NCBI RefSeq assembly: GCF_033958435.1
Contig: NC_134141.1
Coordinates: 100,977,001-101,041,000 of the forward strand
Direction of reading: 5' to 3'
DNA length: 64,000 nucleotides
Origin: Carettochelys insculpta
Lineage: Eukaryota; Chordata; Testudines; Carettochelyidae
The position numbers were made by a program, and so were the translations under genes. Below the pieces are notes generated by a model. That model did not search any database, was not told the origin of the DNA, and saw nothing but the letters and a program-made list of their open reading frames with translations. Positions 9,980-23,714 of the stretch are shown here, piece by piece (position 1 is the first letter of the stretch; every line of letters starts with the position of its first letter).

Positions 9980-12900
9980 GAGGTGGGGGAAAGCCGATTG
10001 GTGCGGGGGAGCACCTGGATCGGACGGAGACTTCTCTTACACGAGGCTCCATAGACAGGGATTCCCTAGAAGTTAGTCAGATAGGGAACGTGGGAAATAA
10101 TATATGGGCAAGATCAGATGTGAAACAATCGTGCATAAAAAAATCCACCACGTCTGTGAAAGGCGGACATATAAATAGTGGTAGTTTTCTAACATGCTTT
10201 TACACTAATGCTAGGAGTCTGTCTAATAAGATGGGTGAACTGGAGTACCTCATATCAAAGGAGGAAGTTGACATAACAGGCATCTCAGAAACATGGTGGA
10301 ATGAGGACAATCAGTGGGACACTATCATACCGGGATATAAATTATATCGGAAAGACAGAACAGGTCGTGCGGGTGGCGGAGTGGTACTATATGTGAAGGA
10401 TAATATAGAATCAAATGAAGTAAAAATCCTAAAGGAATCAAAATGTTCCATAGAATCATTATGGATAACAATTCATTCCTCTAATATGAATATGGCATTA
10501 GGAATATATTACCGACCACCTAACCAGGACAGTGATAGTGATGCTGAAATGTTAAGGGAGATTAGAGAGGCTATCAAAATAAAAAACACAGTAATAATAG
10601 GAGATTTCAATTATCCCCATATTGATTGGGTGCATGTCACCTCAGGACGGGATTCAGAGATTAAATTTCTTGATGCCTTAAATGACTGCTTCTTGGAGCA
10701 GCTAGTACAGGAACCCACAAGGGGAGAGTCGATTCTCGATCTAGTCTTGACTGGAATGCAGGATCTGGTCCAAGAGGTAACTGTTACTGGACCGCTTGGA
10801 AATAGTGACCACAATATAATAACTTTTAATATTCCTGTGTTGGGAAGAACACCGCAGCGGTCAAACACTCTGGCATTTAATTTCAAAAAGGGGAATTACA
10901 CTAAAATGAGGAAGCTAGTTAAACAGAAACTAAAAGGTAGAGTAATTAAACTAAAATCCCTGGAAGCTGCATGGAAACTGTTTAAAGACACCATACTAGA
11001 GGCCCAACTTAAATGTATACCCCAAATAAAAAACACAGTAAGAGACCTAACAAAGAACCACCATGGCTAAACAGCCATGTTAAAAAGGCAGTGAGAGAGA
11101 AAAGGGCAGCTTTTAAAAAGTGGAAGTCAAATCCTAGTGAGGAAAATAGAAAGGAACATAGACACTCCCAAATTAAGTGTCATAATGTAGTAAGAAAAGC
11201 CAAAAAAGAGTTTGAGGAACAGCTAGCCAAAAATTCAAAAAACAATAGTAAAATGTTTTTTAAATACATTAGAAGCAGGAAGCCTGCTAAAAAAGCAGTG
11301 GGGCCCTTGGATGATAAAGATATAAAAGGAGCGATCAAGGAAGACAGTGCCATTGCGGAGCAATTAAATGATTTCTTTGCTTCAGTCTTCACGGCTGAAG
11401 ATGTTACAGAGGTTCCTAAATCTGAGCCAGCCTTTTTAGGCGACAAATCTGAGGAACTCACTCAGATTGAAGTGACATTAGAGGAGGTTTTGGAATTAAT
11501 TGATAAGCTGAATAGTAACAAGTCTCCAGGACCAGATGGCATTCACCCAAGGGTTCTGAAAGAACTCAAATGTGAAATTGCGGAGTTACTAACAGTGGTT
11601 TGTAACCTATCCTTTAAATCCACTTTGGTACCAAATGACTGGAAGACGGCCAATATAACACCAATATTTAAAAAAGGCTCTAGAGGAGATCCTGGCAATT
11701 ATAGACCGATAAGTTTAACATCAGTACCAGGTAAATTAGTAGAAACACTAGTAAAGAGTAAAATTGCAAGGCACATAGAAGAGCACGAATTGTTGGGCAA
11801 AAGTCAGCATGGTTTCTGCAGAGGGAAGTCGTGTCTGTCTAATCTATTAGAATTCTTTGAAGGGGTTAATAAACATGCGGACAAGGGGCACCCAGTGGAC
11901 ATAATATACCTAGATTTCCAGAAAGCCTTTGACACGGTCCCACACCAAAGGCTTTTATGTAAATTAGGTGGTCATGGGATAGGAGGAAAGGTCCTTTCAT
12001 GGATCGGGAATTGGTTAAAAGACAGAAAACAAAGGGTTGGAATAAATGGTAAATTTTCACAATGGAGGGGGGTAACTAGTGGTGTTCCCCAGGGCTCAGT
12101 CCTGGGACCGATCCTGTTCAACTTGTTCATCAATGATCTAGAAAATGAGGTAAGCAGTGAGGTGGCAAAGTTTGCAGATGACACCAAGTTGTTCAGGACA
12201 GTCAAAAGCAAAAGGGATTGTGAAGAACTACAAAAAGATCTCAGCAAACTGAGTGATTGGGCAGCAAAATGGCAAATGAAATTTAATGTGGGTAAGTGTA
12301 AGGTAATGCATGTTGGAAAAAATAACCCAAATTACACGTACTACATGATGGGGTCAAATTTAGCTACGACAGATCAGGAAAGGGATCTTGGAGTTATAGT
12401 GGATAGTTCTCTGAAGACATCCACGCAGTGTGCAGCGGCAGTTAGTAAGGCAAATAGGATGTTAGGAATTATTAAAAAAGGGATCGATAATAAGACAAAA
12501 GATATCATACTTCCCCTATATAAAACTATGGTACGCCCACATCTCGAGTACTGCGTGCAGATGTGGTCTCCTCACCTCAAAAAAGATATATTGGCATTAG
12601 AAAAGGTTCAGAAAAGGGCGACTAAGATGATTAGGGGCTTGGAAAGGGTCCCATATGGGGAGAGGCTAGAGAGACTGGGACTTTTCAGTTTGGAAAAGAG
12701 GCGATTGAGGGGCGATATGATAGAGGTATATAAAATCATGAATGGTGTGGAGAAAGTGAATATAGAAAAATTATTTACCTTTTCCCATAATACAAGAACT
12801 AGGGGACACCAAATGAAATTGATGGGTAGTAGGTTCAAAACTAATAAAAGGAAATTTTTCTTCACACAGCGCACAGTCAACCTGTGGAACTCCTTGCCCG

Positions 12901-12986
12901 AGGAGGCTGTGAAGGCCAGGACTCTATTAGGGTTTAAAAAAGAGCTTGATAAATTTTTGCAGGTCAGGTCCATAAATGGCTATTAG
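9952..12986 (+). pseudogene. CR1 ORF2: AP endonuclease and reverse transcriptase, one frameshift
   Basis: The endonuclease portion is read in one frame through 11070. Its landmarks are TNARSL (about 10207), SETWW (about 10288), GDFNYPHIDW (about 10600) and SDHNI near 10805. The reverse transcriptase follows in a second frame to the stop at 12984-12986. It shows SPGPDGIHP, the [10 protein letters not shown] palm motif, [10 protein letters not shown], and FADDTKLF, which holds the catalytic Asp pair, near 12170. The change of frame falls in an A-rich run at about 11015-11035 and is the only lesion seen. The frame is open from 9952, so it overlaps the end of ORF1 by 28 nt. It has no ATG before the conserved region, so start by re-initiation or frameshifting is possible. 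It would nick the target DNA and prime cDNA synthesis. Confidence 0.9.
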
Positions 12987-13172
12987 CCAGGGATAAAGTA
13001 TGGTGCCCTAGCCTTCATAACAAGGGCAGGAGATGGATGGCAGGAGATAAATCACTTGTCTTCTGTTCTCCTTCTCTGGGGCACCTGGCATTGGCCACCG
13101 TCGGCAGATGGGATGCTGGGCTTGATGGACCTTTGGTCTGACCCAGTATGGCCATTCTTATGTTCTTATGTT

Positions 13173-14109
13173 AATGAAGGCCAGCTGATCCCACTCAGGG
13201 CTCCCTTTATGAGTCCTTCTCCCTGCAGGGTATGGGTGGTTGAGGAGAGTTTGGAAGGTGAGAAAGAAATGGGAAGGAGACTTGGAGGAGTGCTAGAGGC
13301 CATAGAAGAGCCACAGCAATGTGGGGGCTGTGCTGCCCCAGTCCAGGGGACCTGAAGCTCAACCAGAGATTGTGGGGAACTGATCAGCTGGAGGAGCCAA
13401 ACAAAGGAGGGGACTTGTTGCCATGGCTACTGGTAGGCAGTACCAGGGGTGGGGCAATCATCTAGGGAAATGGCCCAGGGAGAAGTACTGCAAGGGCAAA
13501 GGAAGTCAGCCCTTGCCAGGAGTGGCCATCCAGGGTACCTGGGCTAGAACCTGGAATGAGTGGGTAGGGGCTGGGTTCCCCCAGACCCCCTACCTTTGCC
13601 CTAGCAAGGGTAATGGGGTTTGTATGGTGGGGCCAGTGGACTAAATGGAGGACCTGGGGCCCAGGAATGAGAGTGACCCTACCACAGTGGTCACAGCCAA
13701 GTCTCTTGACTGTCCTGCTTCAGCTTCTCACTTGAAAAAGTGAGTAATAATGCCTTGCTTGCAATAAAACTGAGAAATAATTGATTGATTCTTGTAGAAT
13801 ACTACCTACCTGCAACAAACTGTCCTAAAAAGCCATTAGTAAGACAACATCAAGCCCTGAAATGTTAGAAAGTGCAAGAATTAAATCTGGCTGTGAAACT
13901 TTAATCTAGCCTCTTGTGTATGCCTTATGATAGTTTTAATTGCATGAGCACATACCATTTTTTCCAAGTCTCTTACATCAGTCAGGGCACAGGATGGATC
14001 CACTTTGTGGATAAAGTCAAGGTCTGTGAGGTATAGTAGTCTGTTGAAGTAGCCTCTTAATTTTTTGCAGAAGTTGGAAGGTGTGTCATGAAAGAAGTAG
14101 GCCATGACC
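13173..14109. other. Non-coding stretch, possible repeat, no gene
   Basis: GC-richer sequence (13180-13720) with stops in all frames and a texture typical of reptile retroelement UTR or LTR sequence, but I found no clear ends. It is followed by AT-rich sequence. No gene is supported. Confidence 0.4.
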
Positions 14110-14225
14110 AAAAAGAGGATGGTCTTGTGGTTAAAGCAACTCATTGCTGCCCAGGAGAGCTGGATGCTCTCCCTGCTTCTCCCACAGCATTTGTGACTGA
14201 TGCTAGGTAAGTCGCTTAACTAGTG
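14110..14225 (+). repeat. MIR-like (CORE) SINE remnant
   Basis: The order of blocks matches a MIR element: TTGTGGTTAAAGCA (A-box region), a degraded middle with GAGAGCTGGATGCT, then TTGTGACTGATGC and GGTAAGTCGCTTAAC. The last two correspond to the MIR core and the GTGACCTTGGGCAAGTCACTTAAC block. It is heavily diverged, consistent with an ancient amniote SINE. Confidence 0.6.
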
Positions 14226-17200
14226 AACCAACTGTGAAAAGTTTAGTTTATCTATCTAGCCTTCATTTTCTGGGTGCTGTTTTCAGACACAGTCTGATTT
14301 GCAGAAGGGCTGTGCACACTCTGTCTAACAGAGTCCAGGGGCAGCTGTGCTTTACATACATCATTCTTTATAATGCTAAGTCCTCTGAAAAATCATGTGT
14401 TAATAGTCTCAAATAGGAGACACAAACTTAGTGGGTATTTCTGAATGTAAACTTGTCTCTGCTCCTTATCAATTCACTTCACAAAGAATGTGTGAAGAGA
14501 GATGATTTGTGCAGTGCTCTGGTATTTTGGTGATAAACACCCTAGAAAAGCCCATGCAAACATGATTGCTTCTGTGTCAGAGCAGGGTTTGGATATTGTG
14601 CAGTGTATAAGGTAGGAGGCCACATAGAACAATGAGGAGAAAGCAAAACGTTGAACAGCTGCTCATTAAGCAACATGCAGTCTGTGCCCTTTTTAAATGC
14701 GTGATGTCCCAAATTAGTAATGCTCTTTCAACACAGGTTTGTTTGTATTTCATTTCCTATTTTATCATCCAATCTCTCGCTTTCCTGGCTCCTTGTCCAA
14801 GCACTTTTTCCCATTTCCAGTTCTCTTCTCTCACCTCAGCTCCTTGACACAGTGTTCTTCCCTTCCCTGTCATCCAGGTCAGAGGTTGGGGGCAACCACC
14901 CAGGGCCCCACACTTTGGAGGGTCCTGTGGGACTCAGGTTGCTCTGCAGGGGGGGAGGAGGGGCTGGCACTAGCAGCAGGGTTGAGGCCTTCTTCCCCAC
15001 CCCTCCCCCACCCCACACCACTCAATGGTGACAGGAAGTGGAATGCCCTGGCCCCAGCCTGCCCCACTCTGCCAGCTCCTAGCCATGTCACTTGGGCAGG
15101 GGGCTTGTGTGAAGGGGTGGAACCTCCCTCCACACTCACTGGCAGTGGAAGGCAGAGTGACACTGCTGGGCGCTGGAGGAGCAGAGTGGGATGGGACTGG
15201 GTCACTCTGCTTCCTCCTGCCACACTGGGTGAGTGCACAGGCAGCTCAGCTCCTGCTGCAAAGCCTGGCTAGTTGTCTGGGCCACATCACTTGGGACAAG
15301 GGGAGGAGTAGGAGTGGGGTGGGACGAAGCAGGAATGGGGCTTTGCAGAAAGAGGCAGGGTGGGGTTGGGGCATGGGGAAGACAGAGGAGGGGTTGTCTT
15401 GGGCCCTATACCCCACCCTCCTTAGGGCCAACTCTCTGATCAAGATAATCCCAGTCTCTTGCTCCAGCTCCTCATCTAGTCCAAGACCTCACACCTATTG
15501 GTTCTCCGGCCCAGTCTGCATGCACCTTCAAGCTTTTCATTCCAACCCACACTTGCTACAACCCTCCCTCCAACCCCACCACCTTGCAGGCTTGTCTCTT
15601 ATCCCCTCTGCATTCTGCCTACGCACCAGGCTCAGCTGGGAGTAGGGGTACTGTCACCAGGAACCCAGTAAAGACTGCCAACAACCAGTGCAGGTACCTG
15701 GAAGCTGCATGACCCAAAGCAGCTCAGAGGTACAATTGCAAGGTAAGTCCTACTAAGCTGCAGGCTGGAGCATGTACAGCGTGGATGGAATCTTTTGGGA
15801 ATTTAGCAGAAAAATAAGTCTGCTGACTATATGCAAACTGGTGGGGGGGCGGGGCTTGTCTTTTAAGGCATATCATTTGGCCAGATTTACATGGCTTTTC
15901 ACAGGGATGGCGGAAGGCACACTCCTGCCAAATTTCAGGTTTCTACTCTAAAGCATGGGAATGCTAGAGGTATTCAATAAAGGTCCCCACAAATACTACA
16001 TATATTAGCAAGTTTGTCTGTTTATCTGTGTGTTCAAGAACTCCTCCCAAACTTTAAGAGCTAGGACCACCAATTCTGATATATAGCTTCCTCTTACCAT
16101 AAATAACCAGGTAGTTGAACAGGGCTGGCTGGGAGCATGTCTGTCATCCTGTCTGGGACTGCCCCAGCCCTGGGCCTCACCCTGCCGGGTATTTTTAGGG
16201 ATGACAGACTGGGAGCTGAAGCTCCCCTGCCCCAGAGTCATACAGGGTGGCTGCTAGTTGTTCTCCTTCCTCGCTGTCAGGGCACCATGGGAAAGTGTAG
16301 AGATTGCTGCATTCCTTACTATGGCTGGGGAGGGCAGGGTCAGACAAGCTGTGCACTTTCCTCTTGTTCCCTGACAGGGACAGGAAGGGGAAGAGCAAGC
16401 AGCACCTGTACCCTGGTACTAACCTGGGTGTGGCAGAGAGGAGGGTTCAGCTCCCCTCTTCTTGCACACAAACACAGCCCCATACTGAGGCCCTCCTCAC
16501 CCCCACACTTCTTGCCCTGAGCCATCCACATCCCCAATTCCCTGCCCTTAGCCCACTGCACTCAACCCCATACTTACCTTTCTTTCAGATAGTGGTGTAT
16601 CATGACCCCCCACCTCAACCACCTGTACTTAGTCCCCCCCCACTGTGTGTGTGTGTGTGTGAGAGATGGAGGTCAGGGAGTAGTGATACAACAAGACCTG
16701 TAAGAAATTTGTTACTTTCACCCCAGACTTACCCAAGATGCAGTAGAAAAATAAGACAAACCTGAAATGAAATTGCTTCTCAATAAATCTAACAGGAAAG
16801 AGAGAAAACAGAGAAATCTGAAGTAGTGCTCTGTTTTGGCATAGCTAAATCTATGCTTAACATCTGAAAGCTCCACCTTGTTTGGGTTAGAACCACAAAA
16901 TTGGGTGTACTGCTTCCTTTTATCATGACTTAAAGCAAAGTAAGGGTTTGGTTGTGCCAGGAAAACAGGCTGTACCTGGAATGGGATTGCTTTTCCTAAA
17001 CTAAACCAAATAGGATAGAGACAGAATGACCAAATCAAGTACAGTTGCCGAACTGACATAACTGAGTCTCTGTTGAAAGAGCATGAGCCAAGATGAGTCT
17101 GGAATAGGATTTCTTCCCAATAAACATTACAGAAAAGAGAAAATGGAGAAATTTTGGAAAAGTGCTCTTTTTTGGCATGGCTAAACTAATGCTTAAGGTT

Positions 17201-20200
17201 TGAAAACTAGAAGAAAATATTGCTGCAAACAAAATTGACTATACCTAGCAAATGAAGAGTTTACAGGGATTAAGAAAAATACAGTAGAAGGAAATTCCAT
17301 TTTAGGAATTAAAAATCTCTCTTATAAGAGAAGCTGAAAAAATAACTCCATTAAAAATAACACTTTTTTTTTTTAAAATTTTTGGACTACAGGTTTCAAA
17401 AAGTGTGTAGTTGACTGCTCAGTTCATAACTCTGGTGTTCCTAACTCTCTGAGCTGCCAGTGTAGACTGTTGTCCATAAAATGCCTGCTTGGGTGCTGCC
17501 TAAATTCACTCAAGCCTAAATGTTGGCTATGAAACTTCTCTGGGCATGTGAGCTACACCTTCAGCCAGGTGTCTAGATGCCCCGCTCCACTTCAGGACCC
17601 ACTCTCACTCCACCCCTTCTCCAGGGTGTCTCCATGCTCCACCTCGTTCTGCTCCCACTCTGCCTCATCCCCATAACTCCTCCCCTTCACTCTGCCCTCT
17701 CCCCCCCGCCCCCCAATGCCTCCTGTGCTCCACTAAGCCCTGGATCTGTATTGGGCAGGAGGCACTGGTTGGGGGTGGGTAGAGGAGCTGATTGATAGGA
17801 TAGCCTGCAGATCAGGGGCATGACCAAGGCAGGAAAGGAGCTGATTTGCATGGCTGCTGGTGCATCCTGAACACCAACTACTTTTTTCCTTGGGTGCTCC
17901 AGCTCAAAAGCACCCATTGAATCAACATCTGTGTTTGCTAAGTTAAGCAGCTTTGTTTTGCACTGGCTAATGCTTCCCGATTGCCTTTAGAAATAACCAC
18001 ACACAGAGCAGTGTGGCAGTGACAAATCACTAGTAAGTCAGAGTGGAGGGATGGGTAACTAATGCAAAAAGCACATTTGGAAATAAAGGAGACAACTGCA
18101 CAATCAAGCTGAGACCAAAATAAGAAACCACTGAGAATCCAGTAAGATGACACCAAGCTGTGAGTTTGAACTTCTGATGTTCCCCTGGTTTTCTATTAGC
18201 TTTAGGAGACCAAAGCAAGACATCCATTCACTCTCCTGATGTGAGGCCTTCTCCAAAAGGGCAAAGCAAGAGCCAAGAAATCGGATGAAAAGGGAAGTAG
18301 AGAAACATTCGTACTTGGCTGCTTTTTTTCCCCCCCTTTATCCATGTATTGAATCTTATTCAAAGCACTTTTTGGAGAGTTCAGAGGAGTAGTCCAGACT
18401 CCTGAAACAAAACCTGAACTCACGCAGACAGGACTTCTTACATCTTTTGCTTAAAAGAATGTGTCTGGTATAGTGGAAAGGAGAATTTGCCTTAAATCAA
18501 AGGGAGGTTTATTGCTGTTATAGAATTTTATTCTAGCTGTAGTCTTATGACTTAGAAGCTCCCCTGTCCTTGGTTCTGCCTATGAATAGTGAGGACCTGT
18601 TTCTGGGCACTGGGTTCTCTCCACGCCTGGTGAATGGCTCTGGCGTCTATCGACAAGGTTTTTTTCTTAAAGATCTCACCCAAGGTGCCCTGCTGCCTCA
18701 CAGAGCCTTGGTCTCTAATAGTACACATCCCTATCCCACTTTACTTTGTGATTGTTGTTCAAATAGTGGGAGCTGGGAAACAATCTTACTGGGATCCAGT
18801 CTGAACTATAGATTGTGCAGATCTTAGAATCAGAGAGCGAAAGCCTTTTTTTCCCCCCTCCCCCCACCCCCATCTAGCTTCTGTCACCATTTTATATAAC
18901 CCAGGAGAGTTTGCTTTGCTTGGACCAAGAAGCCATTTGAGTTCAGTTTTCATCTTGCTTCACTTTTATGCAGTGTGTGAAGCTGTTCCAAAATCTGGAT
19001 GACTTAGTACCAAGCAGGAAACTTTAAATGTCAGCTTGGAGATGTGCCTAACTTTAGCGAACACTAGTACTCTTCTTTTTTTGCTTCAGATGAATAGCCA
19101 TAGGCCCAAACTCTCAGGTGCCTATACATTACTTATTAACCCTGAAAAAACCCTGATAAGAAATATGGTTAGAATTCTGCAGGCTGATGAGGCTGTCAGC
19201 AGGTCTAAGGATCTGAAATTTAATCAAGTTCAGATATCCACTCCTTATGGACTTTGAGTGGATACAACCTGCCTCTCTGGTATCACTTTGTGCTCATGTT
19301 CAAGTAGGTATACAATGAAAATGCTCCGAGCTGGTTTGTTAGTTTATCCTGCATTCTCGAGTCTCTGCTTTCCTAGCCTCCATGCCCTGGGCCCTCCAAT
19401 CCTTTAACTCCCCCACCCCAACCCCTTGTTCTGTGTACTCTTTACAGATCCCTTTTCTATCCTTTGCCTTTTTAGCGTTCCTCAGCTCCACCTGTTTCTC
19501 CCTCTTGACGTTCCTCCTGGCTCAGTCCCCCAACTGCTTTTGCCTTGATCGCTTTCTTGGCCTCCCTTCCTGGTGCTCCTGCCCCTCCACCTCCCAGTTC
19601 CATTTTTTGGCAGCGTCTGATCAGTATGCTTTGGCCAGGAGGATCCTGCTCCTGCAAGGCATCTGCCTAGAGCTACATCCCTGAAACATCTGGTCAGAGT
19701 GGCACAATGAGCAGAGGAACTCCTTGTTGTCCTGATGCTCTGTACTCTGCCAAGCACTTCAGGCATTTGCAATGAGATGGTGCTTCTTGAAGGGGGGGTA
19801 GGAGCTGTCTTTCTCCATAGGAACACAAGAATCGACCCTCCATGTTGAAGAATAACTGTAGGAGTCTGGAACGTTCAGGATCTAGCCATAAGCTTATACA
19901 CTTGTCTACTCTTTGCTAAAGTAATTTTAGGAACATGAATGAAGAGCAGAGAGCTGATTAACATTACCTCTAATAGGACAGTAAGGTAGTGGAATACATA
20001 ACTGGCAATGGGATCTGGGACCTTTGTCACAGTCCTTGGTTCAAACCTTGACCAAAACCTATTCTTCAACAGCTTTTCATGGCCTCATTAAAATGAGCTG
20101 ATAGTTTTGGTTCTGGACCCGGCATGCAACTTTCCACATCCTGTTTGGCGCTAATTAACATCCTTGTTGAAAGCCTGAAACCACACACAGTTCAGCTCCA

Positions 20201-20687
20201 CAGCTAATAAGTCAACCTTGCTCTTGCAGCTCTAAACTGAGGCATATTGCCCATGGCAGGTGGGAAAGCCTGCACTGCTTTTCCCTGTGCTATTCTTTTT
20301 GCTCAAGGAGGAGTCTTTGGACCAAAAGAGCCATGAATTTGGCACCAGTGCCCCATTTACACACACAATGTTAAATGTTTCAGAAATGACTAAGCTTACA
20401 GCTTAAATGTTTGCTTTTCATCCTCATTCTTCCCACAATTGTTCTGAATACCAGGTTAGAATCCCATTGCTGGGTTTTTTGTTTTCCTTTGCCTGCCATT
20501 CAGTGATTTCTTTTTAACCTCATATGGTGCATAAGGCAACATAGCAGATTATTTACACCCCCTCGGTCAAAATTGTAACTATTGCCAGCCTGGGCTTGGT
20601 GAGCTGATCCACTGACCGCTCATGTAACGTCAACTAGCTACCTCTTACTGGTATTGTTAAATACACCAGCAAGAATCCCTGATGTAG
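14226..20687. other. Non-coding stretch, no gene seen
   Basis: More than 6 kb with many short open frames but no recognisable domain. C/T-rich tracts near 14980-15020, 16580-16650 and 17690-17715 create proline-rich frames by composition alone. A (GT)n run is near 16644-16662. No element ends were recognised. Confidence 0.5.
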
Positions 20688-20695
20688 GCAGGGGT

Positions 20696-20890
20696 CAGTG
20701 TTCTCTCTAATTCTTTTCCTAGCCAGGGGCAGAATTTTTTTATGTACACCAAGGCCTGTGTGGATGTGCACCACCAATAGAAACACACGCTGCTGGCCCC
20801 AAGAGGCTATGGGCACTCTGCTAATCAGCTAGGTAGAACCTGAATCTTTCCCGAGCAGCTGCCCAAGCGCCCAGCTTATGGGAAACACTG
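20696..20890 (+). mobile_element. hAT-like MITE, copy 1
   Basis: 195 bp bounded by CAGTGTT and AACACTG. It shares its whole length and sequence with the copy at 29468-29662, also 195 bp. Flanking octamers match only weakly (GCAGGGGT and GCAGCAAC). The CAG...CTG ends and length suggest a non-autonomous hAT-superfamily element; the superfamily is inferred. Confidence 0.65.
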
Positions 20891-20898
20891 GCAGCAAC

Positions 20899-23219
20899 CT
20901 GCTTTTTTGAATGCCTTATAGTACCAGCTTTTTTTATTTTAAGTGGGTGGCGCAAGCTCCCAGTCTAGCTTCCTCCTTCAAAATCCACTGAATGCGGGGT
21001 TTGCGCACAGAGAACATTCCAGGTGTTATACCCATAAGAGCAGAGACAACACTTGATCTTAGCCACCATCTGTTAGGAACCCCACCTAAGTATTCCAATC
21101 ATTCCCTTTGCTATAGGCCCACAGTTCAGTCATCACTTGCCACGTGGCGAATAGGTCCACTGCAGTGTGACAAATGTGGCTCACGGAGCTCAGAGCTGGA
21201 GCCTGAGCCTCTGCCTTGGTGGCGCCACTCTCCCCCCACCCCCGGGAACATGAGGCCAGGGCAGCAGCCCAAGCCCTTGCCGTGGTATCCTGCCAGAGCG
21301 CTGGTCCAGGGCTGGAGCCTCTGCAGTGTATCTCCCGCCAGTAATGGCGGATCCAGGGCAGAGGGATGTGGAGGGAGAGGCCCAGGCAGGGGCTTGGAGG
21401 ATGTGGAAGTCAGGGCATAGGGTGTGGGGGGACCATGCTGCCCAGCCACCCAGGGCCCACTGGGGACTGCTGTGCCTGGCTGCCCAAGCACTGGAGCTGG
21501 CTGGGGACCACAGCTGTTCAACTCTGAGCACCAAGACTGGTGCCTGGATATGCTGTGGTCATGCAGCATAGGGTGCTGACAAACATCCAAAGGCCCACCC
21601 CTACCCAGCCAGTCTGTTATAAGTGCACTGCACCAGGGCACACCAGCTTGCTTTCACCTTTGGGGAAGAGGGAGACCTGTGCATATAAAATCCATTAAAT
21701 TCACAAGCATTTACCATGGCTACTTGTGCAAATTAAGCAAGCACGTCCGCAAACAGCGGTATAGGTACTAGCTACCTGCTAACAGAGCTGTGCAATTTAC
21801 TCCCAAATTGTGGCAAATGTGAATGTGGTATGTGAATATTTGTACAACTGTGACTATGACTTTCACACACCAATCTGGGCTCCACTTTGAAAATTCTGAC
21901 ACATGCCTACGGTGAACCAGAAAAAACCAGTGTGATTCTGTAGTAATGGCAAGCCTACATGCTAAACGGTAAAGCTCTGCATCTTAACTTTTGTTAATGA
22001 AGCCATTGTAAATAGGACTATTGGTGACCTTTAAAAGTATCACTGGCACGCAGATGGTACATAGAGGTCAAACTTCATCACGCTGCCTCAGAAAGTTTGC
22101 TAACTCCTGGGCTGGTGGGAGCTTGGCTCTGGGAGCGGGGGAGGGCATTTGTTTAGAGTTGAGGGCTGAATGTAGCGAATACGGAAGGACCACAAGTGTG
22201 GTGATCTTTGAAGTCCAATTGGACATCGCTGCTATAGGCTAATGGCCTCTCTGGAGGTGGGGGGGAAGGTGAATAAATTGAAATCTGATCATCTTGATTG
22301 ACTGGGCTATTATGCACATAGTCATTTACAAAGCATGTTAAACAAGGCAAGACACATGCCCAAAGAGTTTGCAGTCTGAATTGATTGGACATATAAAACT
22401 TAACTAGAAGAGAGTGAGAGAAAGAGAGGAGGGCTTTGTGACTGAGTACATCTCTCCTCACACACTACATGCTATTGTGATAATTTTTGTACAGTGTATG
22501 TCTTGTCCAGTATCATTTGAAAACTCACATTTTGCTGCTCTGTAGTGTCCTGATAAAATGTGTGTTGTCACATTGTATGTGAAATAATAAGATCCTGCAC
22601 TGTTGTGTTGTTAACACCACAGCCCTACCCAAACTGAAGTTGGCAAAGGCATGTGTGCTTGTGTAAACCATGTACTTGATAGGGAGCTATATCTTTAAGA
22701 GACCCATGTGGAGGAGGTAGGAGTGAGTTGTGTGTGGGTCATTGTTGCTAGGTGGATTTAGCATTTCATAGCCATACCTGCAATTGGGTGTGGTAGATTG
22801 TGGTCTGCTCCCAGAGGTTGTGTCTTTGTTGCTGGGGTGAGACTCAGTGGGGTCCAAGCAGTCAAGGTAGGTACTTTTCTGAGGCCCGTGTGCCCTGCCT
22901 GTGCTGGGAGAAGCTGAGCCAGGAACGTCTGTCCCTCACTCTGAGCTTTGCAACAGGTTTGTGATGATGCTTATCCTCCGCCAGGGAACATGGACAGTGT
23001 TAACTATAGCAAGGGGAAACTGGGAGAGAAAAAGATCGTCTTCTGTTTTCATTGTATGCTTTGGACGTTTTGATTTTAGCCAAACTGTTCTAATTAAATT
23101 TCTTAACAAATCTTTATTCACCAGCTTTTCTTTCAACGTAGCAATGGGGAGAGAGTCATTTCTGTTTTGTTCTCAGTTTTTGTATTTTCATGAAACAGGG
23201 TTTTCTTCACCAGTCCATT
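20899..23219. other. Non-coding stretch, no gene seen
   Basis: Contains a GC-rich patch at 21190-21570 that produces overlapping open frames on both strands without a known domain. AT-rich sequence follows and may be old LTR sequence around 22450-22900, without clear ends. Confidence 0.4.
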
Positions 23220-23227
23220 AGTTGGCA

Positions 23228-23706
23228 CAGGAGCAAGCAAGCTTTTTACATCGGGGGCCCCCCTTTTTGTCCCTGCAGTTAGCCGGCACTCCACAACCTG
23301 TCTAATAAAATTCAAACCAAACCAAGCCTGGACTCTTTCGGGAGCTTGAAACAAAGGGTTGTGCCCATAAAAGGACACAGCTCTTACCTCCTTTCATGTG
23401 CCTCTGCAAAACGTGAGGGGGAGACAAGAAATAATGACAAGAGACTGAGGAGGGGCAGGGAAGCAGACAGCTGAGCCTAGAGAGGCTGCAGGGAGGCAAC
23501 AGAGGGGCCACGTGGCGGGGGGGGGGAAGGGGCGGAAATGAAGCCAGCTCTCTGCCAATGGCAGAGATGCAGGCATCGCAGCACAAGCACAGCACAGCTG
23601 TGCACAGAAGCTACAGAGAGGTAGTGGAGGGCCCCCATGGGGGAAGCTGATTACATTGCACCCCCCTTTTTGAAATTCGTGCCCCCCCCCAGTTTGCATA
23701 CCCCTG
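23228..23706 (-). mobile_element. hAT-like MITE with 8-bp target duplication
   Basis: 479 bp. The ends are related inverted repeats: the left reads CAGGAGCAAGCAAGC and the right, reverse-complemented, reads CAGGGGTATGCAAAC. Flanking octamers are AGTTGGCA (23220-23227) and AGTTAGCA (23707-23714), 7 of 8 identical, which is the hAT duplication size. No transposase remains inside. Poly-G/C runs near 23518-23528 and 23686-23694 are internal. Confidence 0.68.
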
Positions 23707-23714
23707 AGTTAGCA

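Larger units (their letters stand above)
8430..13172 (+). mobile_element. Near full-length CR1 LINE
   Basis: Contains a GC-rich 5' UTR, ORF1, ORF2 with endonuclease and reverse transcriptase, and a short 3' UTR ending in the CR1-type terminal repeat CTTATGTTCTTATGTT at 13157-13172. No target duplication is evident, as usual for CR1. The left end is placed only approximately; an internal 59-bp repeat at 8532 and 8890 shows that at least the sequence from 8532 belongs to the UTR. ORF1 is intact and ORF2 has one frameshift, so this is a recent insertion for a family dominated by short truncated copies. Confidence 0.9.

Noticed and set aside
15025..15645. 206-residue frame
   Set aside because: GC-rich sequence with low-complexity translation, no domain, no splice or initiation context.
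21126..21641. 171-residue minus-strand frame in a GC-rich patch
   Set aside because: Overlapped by similar-length frames on the other strand; no recognisable motif.
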